The notes under the pieces are model-generated. The model saw nothing but the letters and a program-made list of their open reading frames with translations. It was not told where the DNA came from and did no database searches. From Cordilura impudica (taxonomy: Eukaryota > Arthropoda > Insecta > Diptera > Scathophagidae), in assembly GCA_963682025.1 (NCBI GenBank), contig OY821518.1:307185429-307249428 (forward strand): a stretch of 64,000 nt of DNA, given 5' to 3'. Position numbers and translations under genes: made by a program. Every line of letters starts with the position of its first letter. The first letter of the stretch is position 1. This document shows positions 11,270 to 24,220 of the stretch, in pieces.

Positions 11270-13133
11270 TCCCCACTCCTGGTAGCAAACAATCTTTGGA
11301 ACTGTTTTAGATAGTTGAAGCTGAGTACTATATTACAAATTGTTGTTGGTATACTGTACGTGTTTCCACAAGTTGTTCTAGGCGTGTTCGCTACCAAGAG
11401 TGATATCCGTCTAAATAACAATTTGATAACAAGTTTAATATTCAAACCAGCTACTCGACGGCTACTGGCACGGGCAAACTGTTACTCGAAAAATCTCGAC
11501 GACTTTCCATGCAAATGTAGAAAAATATTCACTTGATAGATGTTCGACTTCATTTAAACATAAATTTTCCCAAAATATGTACATGGTATGATTTTATATA
11601 TTTTGCAGTCAGTTATACCGATAGATTACTCTCCTGAAATATTGAAATATTCGGATAAAAACTATGGAGTGGGCTAACGTATACTCGAAAGCGATCATCT
11701 ACTTTCAACTCAAATGTATGAAAATATGTTCTTCGTATATGTTTGATGCCTATTTACAAGAAATGTTTCAAGAACACTTTGAAAAAAACTCTCAATATTA
11801 TAATCTGAATATATGTTAATTTGTTTTCAAAATTTCAAAGCATTTCGACAAAAAAAAAATCGGAAATTTGGGTAAAAAAGTGTACAAAAATGGAAAATTT
11901 TTTATTTTAATGTTTTCACCATCTGTAATTGAGTGTATTCATAGATTACTCATAAAAAATTGTAAACCATTCCGATCAAAATTATGGCGTCGGTATAGCA
12001 CTACTCGACTGATATACAAATGTGTGGAAATATGCTCTTATGTGAATTTGAATTTTCCAGAAAATTGTCGACAATGACTTAACAAAAAACAAGTAAGAAA
12101 ATTATAGTCGGTCTAGACCGACCCAATTTGACCGAGATCTATATATACATACGATTATTTAAGTCGATTTCATAGGTGTTATTTTTATGAGGACTATGTC
12201 TGAACATGCACCGATTTTTGCCAATTTCAATAGCGTTCATTCTATGGCTGATAGAAGCTTAAATACCAAATTTCATCAAAATATGTTCACATTTGCGACC
12301 AGTAGTTCGATTACAAGGTTTATACGGTCGCACAGACGGACAGACGGACGGTCATCGCTAAATCTAAATCGACTCAGAAAGTGATTCTGAGTCGATCGGT
12401 ATAATAAAAGGTGGGTCTACGTCAAATTTTTCTGGTAGTTACAAACATCAGCACAGAGTCATTATACCCTGACCACATAGTGGTGTAGGGTATAATTATA
12501 TTCGTTAGAGCTGTATATATAAAGAGAACGCTGCCTTCAAGTTTCAAAGTATTCCGACAGAAATTGAAGCTTGGAGGAACTTGTAGTCGACAAAAAAAAA
12601 TGTCATTCCGATTAAAATTGTGCTCTGGGCGAAGAACTACTCGGAAAAGATAAGCCAATTTCTATACAAATGCGTGAAAATTTGCTCTTATTTCAAGTTT
12701 GATGTAACTTAAAAAAAAAAAATTTCCATTGCAATATAGTCTTCGTAAAACTTCAAAGTATTACGATAATAATTGTGCTGTTGGCGAACTACTAATCGAT
12801 AAAGCTCGACTACATTCCATAGAAATGTATGAAAATATACACTCCATTGATATTTGGCATCGATTTACAAAAAATTATGAAAAAACACATGGTATATATT
12901 TTTGCTCGTTAAAATTGGAAATATGAGTATAATATGCATACCAAATTTCAAAGTAATCTGGCCAAAATTGTGGCTCGGACGAACTACTACTCGAAAAAGA
13001 TCAGACTCTTTCCGTACAAAAGTGTGAAATCAGATTTGGGTTATGCTTTTTTCTATACCCAAGACTAATTCTCGAAACAAATGGTATGGGATATCGCATA
13101 ATCAGTCTAGACCGACTATAATTTTCTAACTTG
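11270..13133. repeat. degenerate ~190-bp tandem array ending in a DINE-1-like tail
   Basis: The phrase 'aaattgtg...gggcgaactactactcgaaaaagatc...tttccatacaaatgtgtgaaaatatgctctta' recurs in decayed form around 11450-11530, 11650-11740, 11960-12060, 12600-12700, 12760-12850 and 12950-13030, roughly every 100-300 bases. At 13080-13133 the array runs into the DINE-1-like 3' tail, 'agtctagaccgactataattttctaacttgtt'. This suggests the array is the inflated interior of an old element of that family. A separate DINE-1-like copy is inserted at 12087-12495. Short open frames across the array are by-products of the repeats. Confidence 0.5.
12087..12495 (-). mobile_element. DINE-1-like element with internal deletion
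   Basis: Reads in inverted order: tail 'aagtaagaaaattatag', palindrome with 'tcggtctagaccga', then directly 'cccaatttgaccgagatctatat', the 'gaacatgcaccgatttttgcc' block, a GGAC microsatellite and the head 'ccacatagtggtgtagggtata'. About half of the full-length interior is missing. Confidence 0.75.
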
Positions 13134-13973
13134 TTCCTTAGATGTTGCTTCTAAAAATTACACGAATCGTTTTATAATGTTTAAACGTGGAAATATTATT
13201 GATGGCAAGTGATTAATTGGTATATATAATTTAAATAATTTCTTAACTAGCTTTCGTGAATCTTAACATTTTTATTCTGCCTCGTCTATGCCTTCATATA
13301 AACTTCAATCATCTATGTTTCACACATTTAACATACACTTGTTTATGTTATCAATGTTGCGAAAATTCTTTGAATTTTATCGCCATCTCTTCCACACCAC
13401 CACAAATAACTAAACTGATTTAACTACATATTCAATTGGGCATATACCTAATCATTATTTTACACCATACTTTAATACCGATTAACTTTATTATCGACAC
13501 TTTATTTTATTTCTGCAACCGGTTCAAATTTCATATAAACTCCCGTGTTCCTTTACGCATACCGTCTTGTAAAGAAGAGTTGAATTTTCTATCGCATACT
13601 AAACTACTTGCATAAGACGTAATTTATTTATATCCAACTTTTTTGCATATTGAACAGGTAAAATGCGCTTCTTTCATATTGTAAAATCAGTTTAAAAATT
13701 TCTACCTTCTTATTTACTTTGTTTACAAGCAAGCACTACGACAAGCCAGCGAAGAATACACAGCTTCCAAATGACAAATTTTTTGCTGGGTAGTAACATA
13801 AGTATATACACATTAAGGGTTTTCACGATGGTGTAAATTAAAGTAGAAAACATAAGAAACGAAGGAATTTTACTAAAAAAGCAAGTACTTATAACCTCCC
13901 AACAACAAAATGTGAGCAAAAAGTAACTTTCTTTGAATGTACGCTGATTTTTGTTGACATTTAAAGCGCGGTA

Positions 13974-14327
13974 TCTATAATATTAATAGGCTAGGCGATT
14001 TCTTGTTACCGATGTTTTGTTCTACCGTTTTATTCCGACTTTAACCAAACATATATTATTTGAAAGGTATTTCTTTTTAGCTGTTCACCAGACTTACAGA
14101 TTTAAAATTTTTTCCTTTATCTTGAGTAAATTGCATTTAAAGTTGTTACTAACACATACATAAAATTATACATATGCTATGTGTGTTTTATTAAATTTGT
14201 TAATGAGTTTGTTATCTTCATTCACAAAAATAATAAACCAAAAAAGTGTTGGTTTGTGAATTGGCTAAGTTGAGAAATAAAGTTGCCTAGAAATTGCACT
14301 CGAATTTCAATCGCTAGAATCTGCTAG
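13974..14327 (+). mobile_element. non-autonomous Helitron-type element, subfamily A
   Basis: Begins TCTATAATATTAATAGGC after an A and ends 'cgctagaatctgCTAG' before T. The expected GCACTCGAATTTCGAGTGC hairpin is partly degraded. Interior blocks 'gcgatttcttgt', 'aaaggtatttctttttagctgt' and 'gtaaattgcatttaaa' are shared with 24221-24706 and 35542-35870 and, inverted, with about 21400-21757. Confidence 0.7.
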
Positions 14328-14417
14328 TAATATTTGATACAATAAGAACAACAAATTACTTATAATTCTAATATTTCCATGAATAACAAATGTTCAAATG
14401 TATAGCAGTTATTACTA

Positions 14418-14945
14418 ACAAGAAAGAAAGTTATGGTTGGTCTAGACCGACTATTCGAAAGGGTTTTCGGTCCAACTTTGCTAGGTCCTAATTGGATGTA
14501 GGAAATAAGCATATAAATTTTACGAATTTGTAACCTGCAGATATGAAAATGTTTATATAAGAAAAATCTATAAAATATTTTTGGTTTCTAATAGATTTAA
14601 TTGAAGATAAGGAAGCTGCTTTATATCGGTACTATGACCAAAAATTATAATACAAATTTTATTTTTGGACTATAAACAAAATCTGATAATCTGGTTAGGG
14701 CAATTTAAGTCGATCTGATAAGGAGTTCGATTTTTTCCAATTTCAATACCGATTTTCATATGGCCAATAAAAGCTTACGTACGGAATGGCACAAAAATTG
14801 CGACCTGTAGTTACAGGTTTACTTGACACACATATGGATGAAATCGTTAAATCGACTCATTGAGTGATGATTCTGTATCGATCGGTATAATCAAATGTGG
14901 TGTATATTTAAAATGTTGTAGGTAGTTACAACGGAGGGTACAAGT
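14418..14945 (-). mobile_element. DINE-1-like element, diverged
   Basis: Inverted copy with the palindromic tail (ggtctagacc) at about 14440-14450, 'gcatataaattttacgaatttg', 'gaagctgctttatatcgg', and 'gattctgtatcgatcggtata' near the head. It is heavily diverged and lacks the terminal head sequence. Confidence 0.6.
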
Positions 14946-15484
14946 TGTAAAATTAATCAAAGTAATTTTAAAATCATCATGAAAACCCTTATTATTACAA
15001 CTTGTATGTACGTCAGTGTATTTAAATTAAAACATTTAACAACATCGTTTACATATTATTAGGTTTTTCATGTAAACATTATGTCAGTATGTTAAGGTTT
15101 AGCGCATAGAGGGAGGTGTAAAAATTGGAAACGGAATCGGATACGTGCGAGTGTTCATAAATAAATACGAGTATATACCGTGTGTTATATATGTGTGTTT
15201 ACTATAAATGTGTGTGTCCATTGTTATTGTTGTTGCTGGTAAACATTTTATGTTTATTGATAGTTAATTTATTATTTCAGTAATTGAAATTTGATTGAAT
15301 TTAATTACAAAGCTATACATTATCTTATCTTATACAACAATAATAGAAACAGCAACAACATTATTTACAACAACGATATTTTGAAGTTAATATAGACAAA
15401 TTTATAACGATATTTAGATAATTAGAATATATTCATTGTGACATTCTCTAACTAAAGTGTTTATATTTTAATACATAATTTTAG

Positions 15485-15591
15485 CTGTCGTAGAAGAACC
15501 TGAATTCACAGAATATATTGAAAATGTTACTGTACCTTCTGGACGCAATATTAAATTGGCCTGTTCAGTGAAAAACTTGGGATCCTACAAG
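15485..15591 (+). CDS. DIP-like receptor, exon 2: start of first Ig domain
   Basis: A 107-base exon between AG (15483-15484) and AAG|GTAAGA (15592). With the phase-1 base from the previous exon it encodes 36 residues, including EPEFTEYIENVT and GRNIKLACSVKNLGSYK. The Cys of LACSV sits where the B-strand Cys of an Ig V/I-set domain belongs, and ENVT is a glycosylation sequon. This wording closely resembles Drosophila DPR-interacting proteins, which bind Dpr partners at synapses and axon contacts. From memory the nearest members are DIP-epsilon or DIP-zeta, but the exact paralogue is not certain. The exon ends in phase 0 just before the place where the C strand with its conserved Trp should start, so the domain must continue in another exon. 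That exon was not found before the window ends. Confidence 0.88.
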
Positions 15592-16689
15592 GTAAGAAAA
15601 TCTTAGTTCAATTGTTCTAAATACCCAACATAATACATTATTACTTTTGGCCACTAATTTAACCACACACATGCAAATATATTTAGGCTTTATTAACCAT
15701 TATCGAATCACATCATCACAAACTGCTACCAAGTTGCAACTTGTGCCAATATCGTGCTTATTTAACAAGTGCTTTTAGTAAACAAAATATAAAATTTAAT
15801 TTTTTTTTAATTTTCTTCGAAAAGTTCTTCAGAATTAAATGCCATATAAAACAATTTAAAGTCCAATTTTTAAATTATTTAATTATAGTGCATTAGTATT
15901 AGTATCATGAACGTATTCTATAACCCTGAAATTCTTGGATAATTCTTGAACTAGATGATTCAAATATAAAACTATTCAAGGCTCTTATAAAATATGATTT
16001 ATGAATGAAAAAATAAAATTTCCTAAAATTTACACTCGAATTTCGAGGGCTGGGCTCTGTTAGTTATTATAATTATTTGTATATATTTACAATTTAATAC
16101 TGTATGATACCAAAAACTTTTAAATGATATCAATGATACACAATATTCAATAAATAATATAAATATCCAGATCTTGGCATCATCGTCGACGTCATTCTTG
16201 CAACAAATTAATTTTACGCCTCAATGATAAATATAAATGTGACAACCACATACAAACCGACAAATATAAAAGGGAGATATTAATAATATAAGCTACCTTA
16301 CAAAATTTCTTTGTAAACCGCTGATATTACTCACAAATAAACATGCATGACTGACTTACCAGACAGTTTTTTCATATTCCTGTTATTTGTGGTTAAATGT
16401 TTTAAAGTGTTCAATGAAACAAAATATATTAAAAAAAAAGCCAACACCTAAAAGGACGTGTTTTATTACAAAAAAAAATATGTATTCGTTCCAAAAATAC
16501 AGCTATAAGTCATACATACATACTCATTTGGGTGCCAACAATAGCAGCATATACGAAATGATTCTAGGACCTGTGATTTTGGTCAAAGAACTAATCCTAG
16601 GATTGTCACAATCGACCAATTTACCCAGACTACGACATCACATGTGAAAGTGACAGGTCCTAGGACAGGTTCGTATAACTTGTCATGTA

Positions 16690-16885
16690 GGTTTTTTTAC
16701 CCTATAACATTCTGTGCTCAGGGTATATTGAGTTATAGCTGGTGCTTGGGAACCAAGATATTTGTACTAGACCGATCGACTCAGAATCATATTCTGTGTC
16801 GATTTAACGTTTGTCTTTCCGTCTGTCTGTCGTCTATCTGTGTGTCAATATAAACTTTGCAATCAAACTACAGGTCAAAAACATA
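16690..16885 (+). mobile_element. DINE-1-like element, head fragment
   Basis: Contains 'taccctataacattctgtgctcagggtata', then 'agaccgatcgactcagaatc', 'ctgtgtcgatttaacg', a GTCT microsatellite and 'gtgtcaatataaactttg'. It stops after 'caatcaaactacaggtc'. Confidence 0.65.
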
Positions 16886-17451
16886 ATGTGAAACAAGTAA
16901 ACATTAATAGCCGCCAATACGATTCAGAAGAGACATCGGAATATTATTATTAATACCGGAAAATTTAAATTTATGAAATGTTGTAACTATCCAAAAACAA
17001 TTATATAAATTCATTAAACAATAGTTACACATATCAAATATGCCATAACATATACCATCGGCACAATATCGAGAACATGAAAACTAAAAAAAAAATATAT
17101 ATATATTTCTCGTACAGTCCATTGGAACCCTAATACTCACACGTAGACACAACAGACAGTCATTTACACTCCCATACATTGTAACTCACATCTTGGCATT
17201 ATTAAAAACCATATTAAAGGATTCACTGCGGAATTTAACAGCATTCATCAGTGCAATCATCATTGCTGCAGTAATTGTGCACATTAAGAGCGGGTACAAC
17301 AGAAACTCAAGCCACATTTAATACTGACAGTAATCGAAATTGGTGCAAATAAATCCACATGTTCATCCCTTCACTTTCATAAAAATAAGTATAACAAAAA
17401 CCAAGTAGCATCAAACAATCACAATCAATGCCTTCACGTGCAATACAATCA

Positions 17452-18956
17452 CACATGTGGATAGAAAAATAGGTGTGCGATTTTTTTTAATTCAACAGAA
17501 ATCTGTTAATCTAACTCCCATAAAGAACAATTTAAACTTTTACATCTGGCATCACTGTCTAAAATTAAAATTAACAAATGCAGAGAAGATTTTTAGCTTT
17601 AGTAGCAGTTTAATGTGAAATAGGTGCGTTTTATTTAAAGTTATGAAAACAAAAGTTTTTTGTGAGAAATTATCTCAATTGGAAACAAATGTAAAATTAC
17701 ATTTTATTTAAAACAATTATGGGTGGGTCGTGGACATAACTGCAGTGAAGAAGAAAGATGATTAGTTCATCAGTTGCGAAAGCAAGGAAAAACTTATAAA
17801 TGTATTGCTGTATCGTTAGAACGGTCAGAAAACTGCGTTACAAATGCCTTAAAACCAGAAAAAAAATATTAAAAGACGCGGAGCTGATAAAAAAACCTCT
17901 GCAGTATCTGATAATTGCATTGTAACTTTAGCTAAACGAGACCCTTTCAAAACCTCTAAAGTAATTTCAAATTGGGAACGGTCCGACGAAGATTGGTGGC
18001 TGAAAAATTACCTGGTAGAATACCTCGGAAAGTTCCTTTGCTCAGACAGGCTAATTTAAAGAAGAGGAAAAACTTTGCCGTGGTTCATAAAGTTCGAAAT
18101 ATGAAGTGGCGAAATATCCTATGGAGCGACGAAACGAAATTCAATTTGTTTGGTAACGACGCGGAAATAAATGTACGTCGACCGAAAGGAAAAAAATTCC
18201 ATACATGATTTACCAAAAAAACTATTAAACATACAGGAGGAAATGTCATGGTTTGAGGCTGTTTTTCATAGGAGGGAGTAGGTCCGATACATCTATTAAA
18301 AACACAATGGATAGACTTGTATATAAGGAGTTGTTGGAAACAGTTATGCCACCATATGCTGAGGAAAATATGCCACCAGTATTGAAATTTCAACAAGATA
18401 ATGACGCAAAGTACTCATCAAAATTGGTGAGTGCGTGGTTCTGGGAACATAATTTGAACATTTTTGAGTCCCATAGAGAATGTTTGGCGTGAACTCAAGC
18501 GACAACTTGTTAAACTTTCCTGCAGTAATAATAAAAAAGAATTATGGGAAAAAATTCAAAAAGCTTGGTACAATATTCCGGTAGAGACTTGTCGTAAGCC
18601 AATTTCATCCATTTATAAGAGAATCACTGTCCTGTCCTTAAAAATGTTGGTGGAAATACCGGCTATTAACTGCCCGATTTGATGATTATTCAAAACACTG
18701 CCTTTCATGCACAAATCGTTCTGTCATTTTTAAGTTTTCTGATATACACCTATTTTACTGATCACATAATTATCTATGAATTTCTGGATTTTACGTTATT
18801 TTAAGTTTTTTTTTAGTTCAACCTTAAATCTAAAATAATTTTTTTTCTAATTTATCATTATAATTTAATCTGAAACATGAATTAAAATTAAGAAAATATA
18901 AAAACCATACACTCCTTCAAAGAAAAAAAAAACACCTATTTTTCTGTCCACGTGTG
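17452..18956 (+). mobile_element. Tc1-like DNA transposon with 24-bp terminal inverted repeats
   Basis: The left end (17452-17475) starts CACATGTGGATAGAAAAATA. The reverse complement of the right end (18933-18956) starts CACACGTGGACAGAAAAATA; the two 24-base ends differ at two positions. The right end is followed by TA (18957-18958), the Tc1 target dinucleotide; the left neighbour is CA, so one base has changed. Total length 1505 bp is normal for the superfamily. It encloses the broken transposase at 17745-18680. Confidence 0.88.
17745..18680 (+). pseudogene. Tc1-like transposase, disrupted
   Basis: Reads in order: N-terminal helix-turn-helix (LVHQLRKQGKTYKCIAVSLE), a linker with stops and shifts, then an open stretch 17972-18208 with WSDETKFNLFG, whose Asp (18128-18130) is the first catalytic residue. 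A GG.VMV.GCFS block near 18239-18265 is interrupted by a stop. QQDNDAKY carries the second Asp at 18397-18399, and SPIENVWRELKRQL carries the catalytic Glu at 18476-18478. All three DDE residues are present. The spacing from second Asp to Glu is only about 25 residues, against 34 in typical DD34E transposases, and the frame changes between them. The 'W-PAQSPDLN' segment is therefore deleted. With at least three stops or frameshifts the element is dead but could be cross-mobilised through its intact ends. Confidence 0.88.
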
Positions 18957-18989
18957 TATTTATATGGCACAACATTATGCAAAAAATTA

Positions 18990-19400
18990 TAGAAAATAAG
19001 TACGAAAGTAATATTCGGTCTAGACCGACTATGCGATACGCAATACAATCGACTACGGGCCTTAATAAATGCGATAATAAATGGTCGCAATAACTGGAAT
19101 TTTTGTTACGAAATTTCAGAGATAAGGTCGAAAAATAAACCGATTAAGAGCATATTTAGTTATTGGAGCCGATCAAAGCTTGCATGCCAAATTTTATTGA
19201 AATATCTTTCCATTTGCAACCTAAACTTTGATTAGAAGGTTTAAATAGACACACAAGCGGACAGACAAGCGATGACAGAGGGACGGTCATTGTTAAGTCT
19301 ACTGAGGAAGTGATTCTGAGTGAAAGTATTCTTTGTAGTTACAAACATCATTACAAAATCATTATATACTGACCGCTAATTGATATAGGGAATAAAATAA
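18990..19400 (-). mobile_element. DINE-1-like element, internally deleted
   Basis: Inverted copy. The palindromic tail 'tcggtctagaccga' is at about 19017-19028, then 'gcttgcatgccaaattttattg', an 'acagac..gacggtc' microsatellite remnant, 'gattctgagt' and a head ending 'gatataggga'. It begins about 34 bases beyond the right end of the Tc1 element. Confidence 0.65.
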
Positions 19401-21395
19401 GTAGCATAGTTTGTATATTAGTTCACTTTTTATTTATTAATGCCATTTTACTGTCAGTTTTTTTTTTCTTTTTTGTGGTTGTCTGTTTTTTAAATGCGTA
19501 TGTCGAATTAATGGTACTTTTTTAACTTTTCAGTATTTGCTATTTGTTTATTTCGTTTAGTTTTAGTTTTTTTCGTATACAGCTGAGATCAAGAAGAAGG
19601 TGTTTAGACAAAAATATAGATCAATTTTTGAGAAAACATTGCGCAAAGCATATGGGGTGGAATGGTTTCACAAATTTACAAACAGCTTTGACAGACTCTT
19701 TCTTGTCATAGAAATCAAATTTAAAATTATCACGAATAAATTTAACGCCATCACTCTGATATGTTTTAGTATACGGTGTATTAACATGCTTCAAATTTAG
19801 AAAGAATAACAATTCAATAAGAATGGTAAACAAATGTACAACGTAAAATGAATCAATTTGACGAAAACCCTTGTGCGAAATTAGGACCTTTCGGAATATT
19901 TACTCAATGTATTGTGGAATACTTTTCTTAACGGAAAATGTTAAACTACATAAAATTTAGGTATAGAAAGTTCTTTTGCTGCAGGTATAATATTAATGAT
20001 TGTTCTGTTTCCTTGGTTTATTCAGTTTTTAAAAACGCCTCCATTATATTTTTTACTTTTCTATTTAAATACTTACAGACTTCAAATGCTCAATAAATTT
20101 ATAATTAATTTAAAACACATTTACTTCGGTATATAGAAACTTGCATAACCCAATATTTTGCTTTGTTAGCTATATTTGTTTTGTTTGTTAATAACAACAT
20201 TTAATATGACGTATTGTTCAAGTACATGTGTTGTTGTTTTGTTATACTTCATCACCGACATCATCATCACAATCGAATCACAAAGGGATTTTAAATGAAC
20301 AAAACTGTGTAAAGCCTTACGAAGCCTTCGTTTAACATGGCTATTGATCTACTAAATGGCTAGTAAACTAACAACTTAGGGCTTTTGTTATACAATATGT
20401 TACTGTTTTGTTTGAAAAAATAAAAAAAACAACTGCCAACTTTCATTTCATTTTTGATTTTTTCTTTCTTTTTTTTTTTTTTTTTTTGATAAAGTTCAAT
20501 ATGCAAATTAAAAAGAAAAAAACAATACAAACAAATAGGCTGCAAATAAAAAAAAAAACAACATAAAAACTTGGTCTTGTAAATAGTGCGACCAAACGAA
20601 CATGTTTGTTAAAGGAAACGGAAGTGGCTGAAGTATAACAAAACAATAGCCAGGAAATCACTGTTGTTATAGATGTCTCCGGATAAAATATGTGACATTT
20701 AATTTAAATATTTGCTTTTTTTATTAAAGAATCAATTAAAATATATTAAACTTTAAATAGAATTAAATAAAAAAAACATATCAGTAAAAGCTAAACTGTT
20801 TAAACACAATTATTATTTTCAAAACTGAGCTAAAACGTTAGTTTTCTAAAAAATATTTATCAGTTGGCAAACATAATAGAAGTATGAAACATTGTTTTTA
20901 TACACTTTATCGACTCGTATAGCACTTACATAAGATGTTTCACCTTGTAAAAGTAGAGAATATATTCTAGCCAAAGGTGTTGTTTTTTTTTCGTTTTGTT
21001 GTGCTATAAGTAACAACACACAATTTGATAAATGACTCTATGAACAGCAAAATGTCACTGCGTTTCTCCACAACCACTCGTACATACATCCACTCAACTG
21101 ACGAGTGCCTGTAGTCAAGGTATTCAAGGAGTAGTAGACCGTTTAAGTGAAGCACTTTTTCTTGATGACACATTCAAACAACTTATAAAATATGCAAATA
21201 ACGTTTTCTGTATAGAAGACAATATAAAAAATGGTAAAAAAACAACATACTTTTTCATCATATGTGGTAAACGATATGTAATTTAGGCAATTTGTCAAAG
21301 GAAACAACAAAATTTAAGTGGAAATATTTAATGAAAACCCACTACTTATTATACTGTTCTACAAATATTTGTAAGATATCGTCAAAAGAAAATAT
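19401..21395. other. AT-rich DNA, nothing recognised
   Basis: Contains long homopolymer tracts (for example the T-run at 20468-20487) and short CAA-rich sequence. No bounded element or credible coding sequence was found. Confidence 0.45.
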
Positions 21396-21399
21396 TGAG

Positions 21400-21757
21400 G
21401 CAATATCTTCCAATCAATTTTAGCCAATTCGCAATTCAACACTTTTTAAATAAAATTCATTAAATTTAATTATAAATATTTGTTGAATACACAGAAGATT
21501 TCTAAATGGGTTTGTTAATAAATAATTTTAAAGGAGCCTAAAGGTATGCTAATGAATTTTAGCCAATTCATAATTCAACACAGGGCTTTTATATGTGTTT
21601 TATGTATATGTTAGTAGCAACTGTAAAAAAATCTGTAAATCTGGTGGACAGCTAAAAAGAAATACCTTTCAAATGAGGTATATTTGGTCAGAATCAGTTA
21701 TTAACTATAATTTTTATATCGGTCACAAGAAATCGCCTTCTCTATTAATATTATAGA
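21400..21757 (-). mobile_element. non-autonomous Helitron-type element, subfamily A, inverted, 3' end unclear
   Basis: The minus-strand start at 21757 reads TCTATAATATTAATAGAG, followed by the reverse of 'gcgatttcttgt' and the 'aaaggtatttctttttagctgt' block. It continues to 'aattggctaaaatt.attagc.tacctttagg', with a duplicated piece near 21420-21440. The hairpin and CTAG end are not visible, so the lower boundary is approximate. Confidence 0.6.
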
Positions 21758-21759
21758 TT

Positions 21760-24220
21760 TTCAAGATTTAGTAAAAACCTAATACAGCGATGCCAATTTT
21801 TGTTCTTCTATTATTGTTTATTTTTCAGCAAAGACTGATTTAAAATTATATAGAAGTAATAATTATTTATATTTGTGTTGATTATTTTTATTTTGCTTTC
21901 CAAACCAATCATCACAACTTAAAAAAACATTGTTCAAAAGCTCAATCTCAATTTCGAATACCGATAAAATAAATATAGCATCATGTGCTGCAGGTGCTTT
22001 TCTTGCTATAGTGAGCAAAAATGTTAAATTGTTAAAGAATAATAACGAGGACAGACTTATTAACTGTGCATTGTGTTGAGACTTGCCAAAGCGCGGGGTA
22101 AATCCCCAAACTTATATGACGAAATGTGTAGGACATGTTTTTCATTATGTGCCCAAACTTTTAAAACAACAAATTTTGTTCGAAATTTAAAATTTGGATA
22201 TTATTAATAATAACAAATTGCCCAATACTTGTTACTTCCTTTTAGTTTTGTAGATTTCGAAACTGAATTTCGAAGAGAATGACAAAATTAATAAATGGGT
22301 CATTCAGAAATCGTGTACGCATTTAACCATATCCTCTATAAATATTTTTAAATACTTAAAAATACTTTAAAATTTTCTATTCCAAAATGTATAAATTTAG
22401 TAAGATCACAAACAAAGTTTGCAATAACCCAAAATTTTCTGTCAAAGTTCAAACAAAAACCATTTCAATGGTCATTTCCAAAACGCGGTAGAATAAGCTG
22501 CCATCGGATATAAAGTTCCATCAAATTTGTTGGAGTTTTGGCCGAAAATCTAAAACTTTCAATATGCAGTCGGTACATATCACTTCAAAGAACTTGCTCA
22601 GTCTGTTCTTAACACGATTTGTGTTCCAACAAGCAACGCATATTGAACGGCAATTTTATATTATGAACTTGACAAATAAAATGCTATACAATTTCAAAAA
22701 TTATGTATAATATCATTGAATCTCAACAATGATCTCTAAAAGTACTTTAATAATACCATAAAACTAATTAAAAATTATAAATATAATTCTTTTTTCATTT
22801 TTGGTATATTTGGGGATATTAGATTTTTTCTGATTATGCTATGCAACAGACCATTTTATAATACCGAGAGAAGGTGGTTGTCACAATGGTGACGCGTTTA
22901 TAAGTTATCTGGTATCAACTGCAAGCTGAACATAAGACCTTTATCGATGTGAAATTCAAAATTGATGGATTCATTAGTATTCTGCGTTTGTTAAAAAATA
23001 ATTTTGCAGAAAAAAAATTCACCCGTTTTATTATTAGAAAAAATGTGAGATTATTTTGCTTTGGTGGTTATAATGGAGGATTTGGTTAAGTTAGCTTATG
23101 GATTCAATGAGAGATTTTTAAATTTAAAAGATTTCCATTTCCTATGCATGATCACATAAACGATGTTAGTAGATATAACTAAAGAATATATTCAGTATCA
23201 AGGAAAGTTTTTTAAATTGTAAAATGGTGAATCTGTTAAAAAAATATTCGATATAAAAATACAGTGGTATGACTATGGAATATGGACACCTTTGAAGTGT
23301 TGAAGTGGGAGTTTGTTACAAAAAAGTTTGATGATTCATGATGATTTAACTGATTTAGTTTCAATGTCAAAATTTTAATATTCTTAGTTATTGTTAATAT
23401 TAACAAAAATTTGTCTTACGAAACATCATCACCCTCATCATCATACTTTTGAATTCTATTAAATATTTTTCACTTAATATGACGTAGCATATTAAATATA
23501 CAAGATTTCAATACACCCATACTGATAAACATTCGCTGAACATAATGTTACATCCATCCCTTCACACATAGCAATGCAATATACATACATACATGTATGT
23601 ACATACATATGTGAATATAAATTTTCCATTTTGTCATCTTATAATACATTACATTAACATGAACATGAATATTTTCCAAACATGGAGCATACATAATAAA
23701 CATCAAGGCAATAAAATTTCCATATTGTCAAGTTAGTCATTTACTTAAATGTTTGATTTGTCATTTATCATTTTGTTGTTGTTTTTTGTTTCCTTTAATA
23801 AAAAAAGAAGTGATTCTGTGTATCTAAAATGAAAATTTTAAGCTTAATAAAATGATTTCTACCATGCTCGAACATTTTTTTTATTAGAAGGAGAGAAAAA
23901 TGAGTGAAGCATCTGCGTCCATATATTTGAAGTGCTTAACGTTTTTTTTTTTTTTTTAACTCAAAAGATGTTACTCCATCATTAAGTTAATGTGTCCATT
24001 CAAAATAATGTCAATTATTGTAATATTGTAAAAAAAATTTAAGTAACTAAAAATGAGAATTAGGGATAAATAGTTTAAAGGGGAGTGCATTCGGCAGCAC
24101 TGCCTATATCTGAATTTAAGAAACCTTATCATTTATCGATCGTCGCTTATACCACCGCTCAATTCAAAGTTCTTAAAGAGAAAAACTACTCTTTAAGCTA
24201 CCGAAACCAATTCATTAATG
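21760..24220. other. AT-rich DNA, nothing recognised
   Basis: Holds a CATA/TATG palindromic simple repeat near 23580-23615. Other sequence gives no family resemblance on either strand. Confidence 0.45.

Larger units (their letters stand above)
6770..15484 (+). other. intron 1 of the DIP-like gene
   Basis: Bounded by GTAAGT at 6770 and an AG at 15483-15484 preceded by an AT-rich, weakly pyrimidine-rich tract. It carries one complete Helitron-type element (7861-8258), another at 13974-14327, decayed DINE-1-like pieces and a degenerate tandem array (11270-13133). The stretches 9120-11270 and 14950-15480 show nothing I can name. Confidence 0.55.

Noticed and set aside
16560..16680. Mirror-like 'ctaggacctgtgattttggtc / gacaggtcctagg' sequence
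   Set aside because: Short local inverted similarity without ends, target duplication or a second copy in the window.
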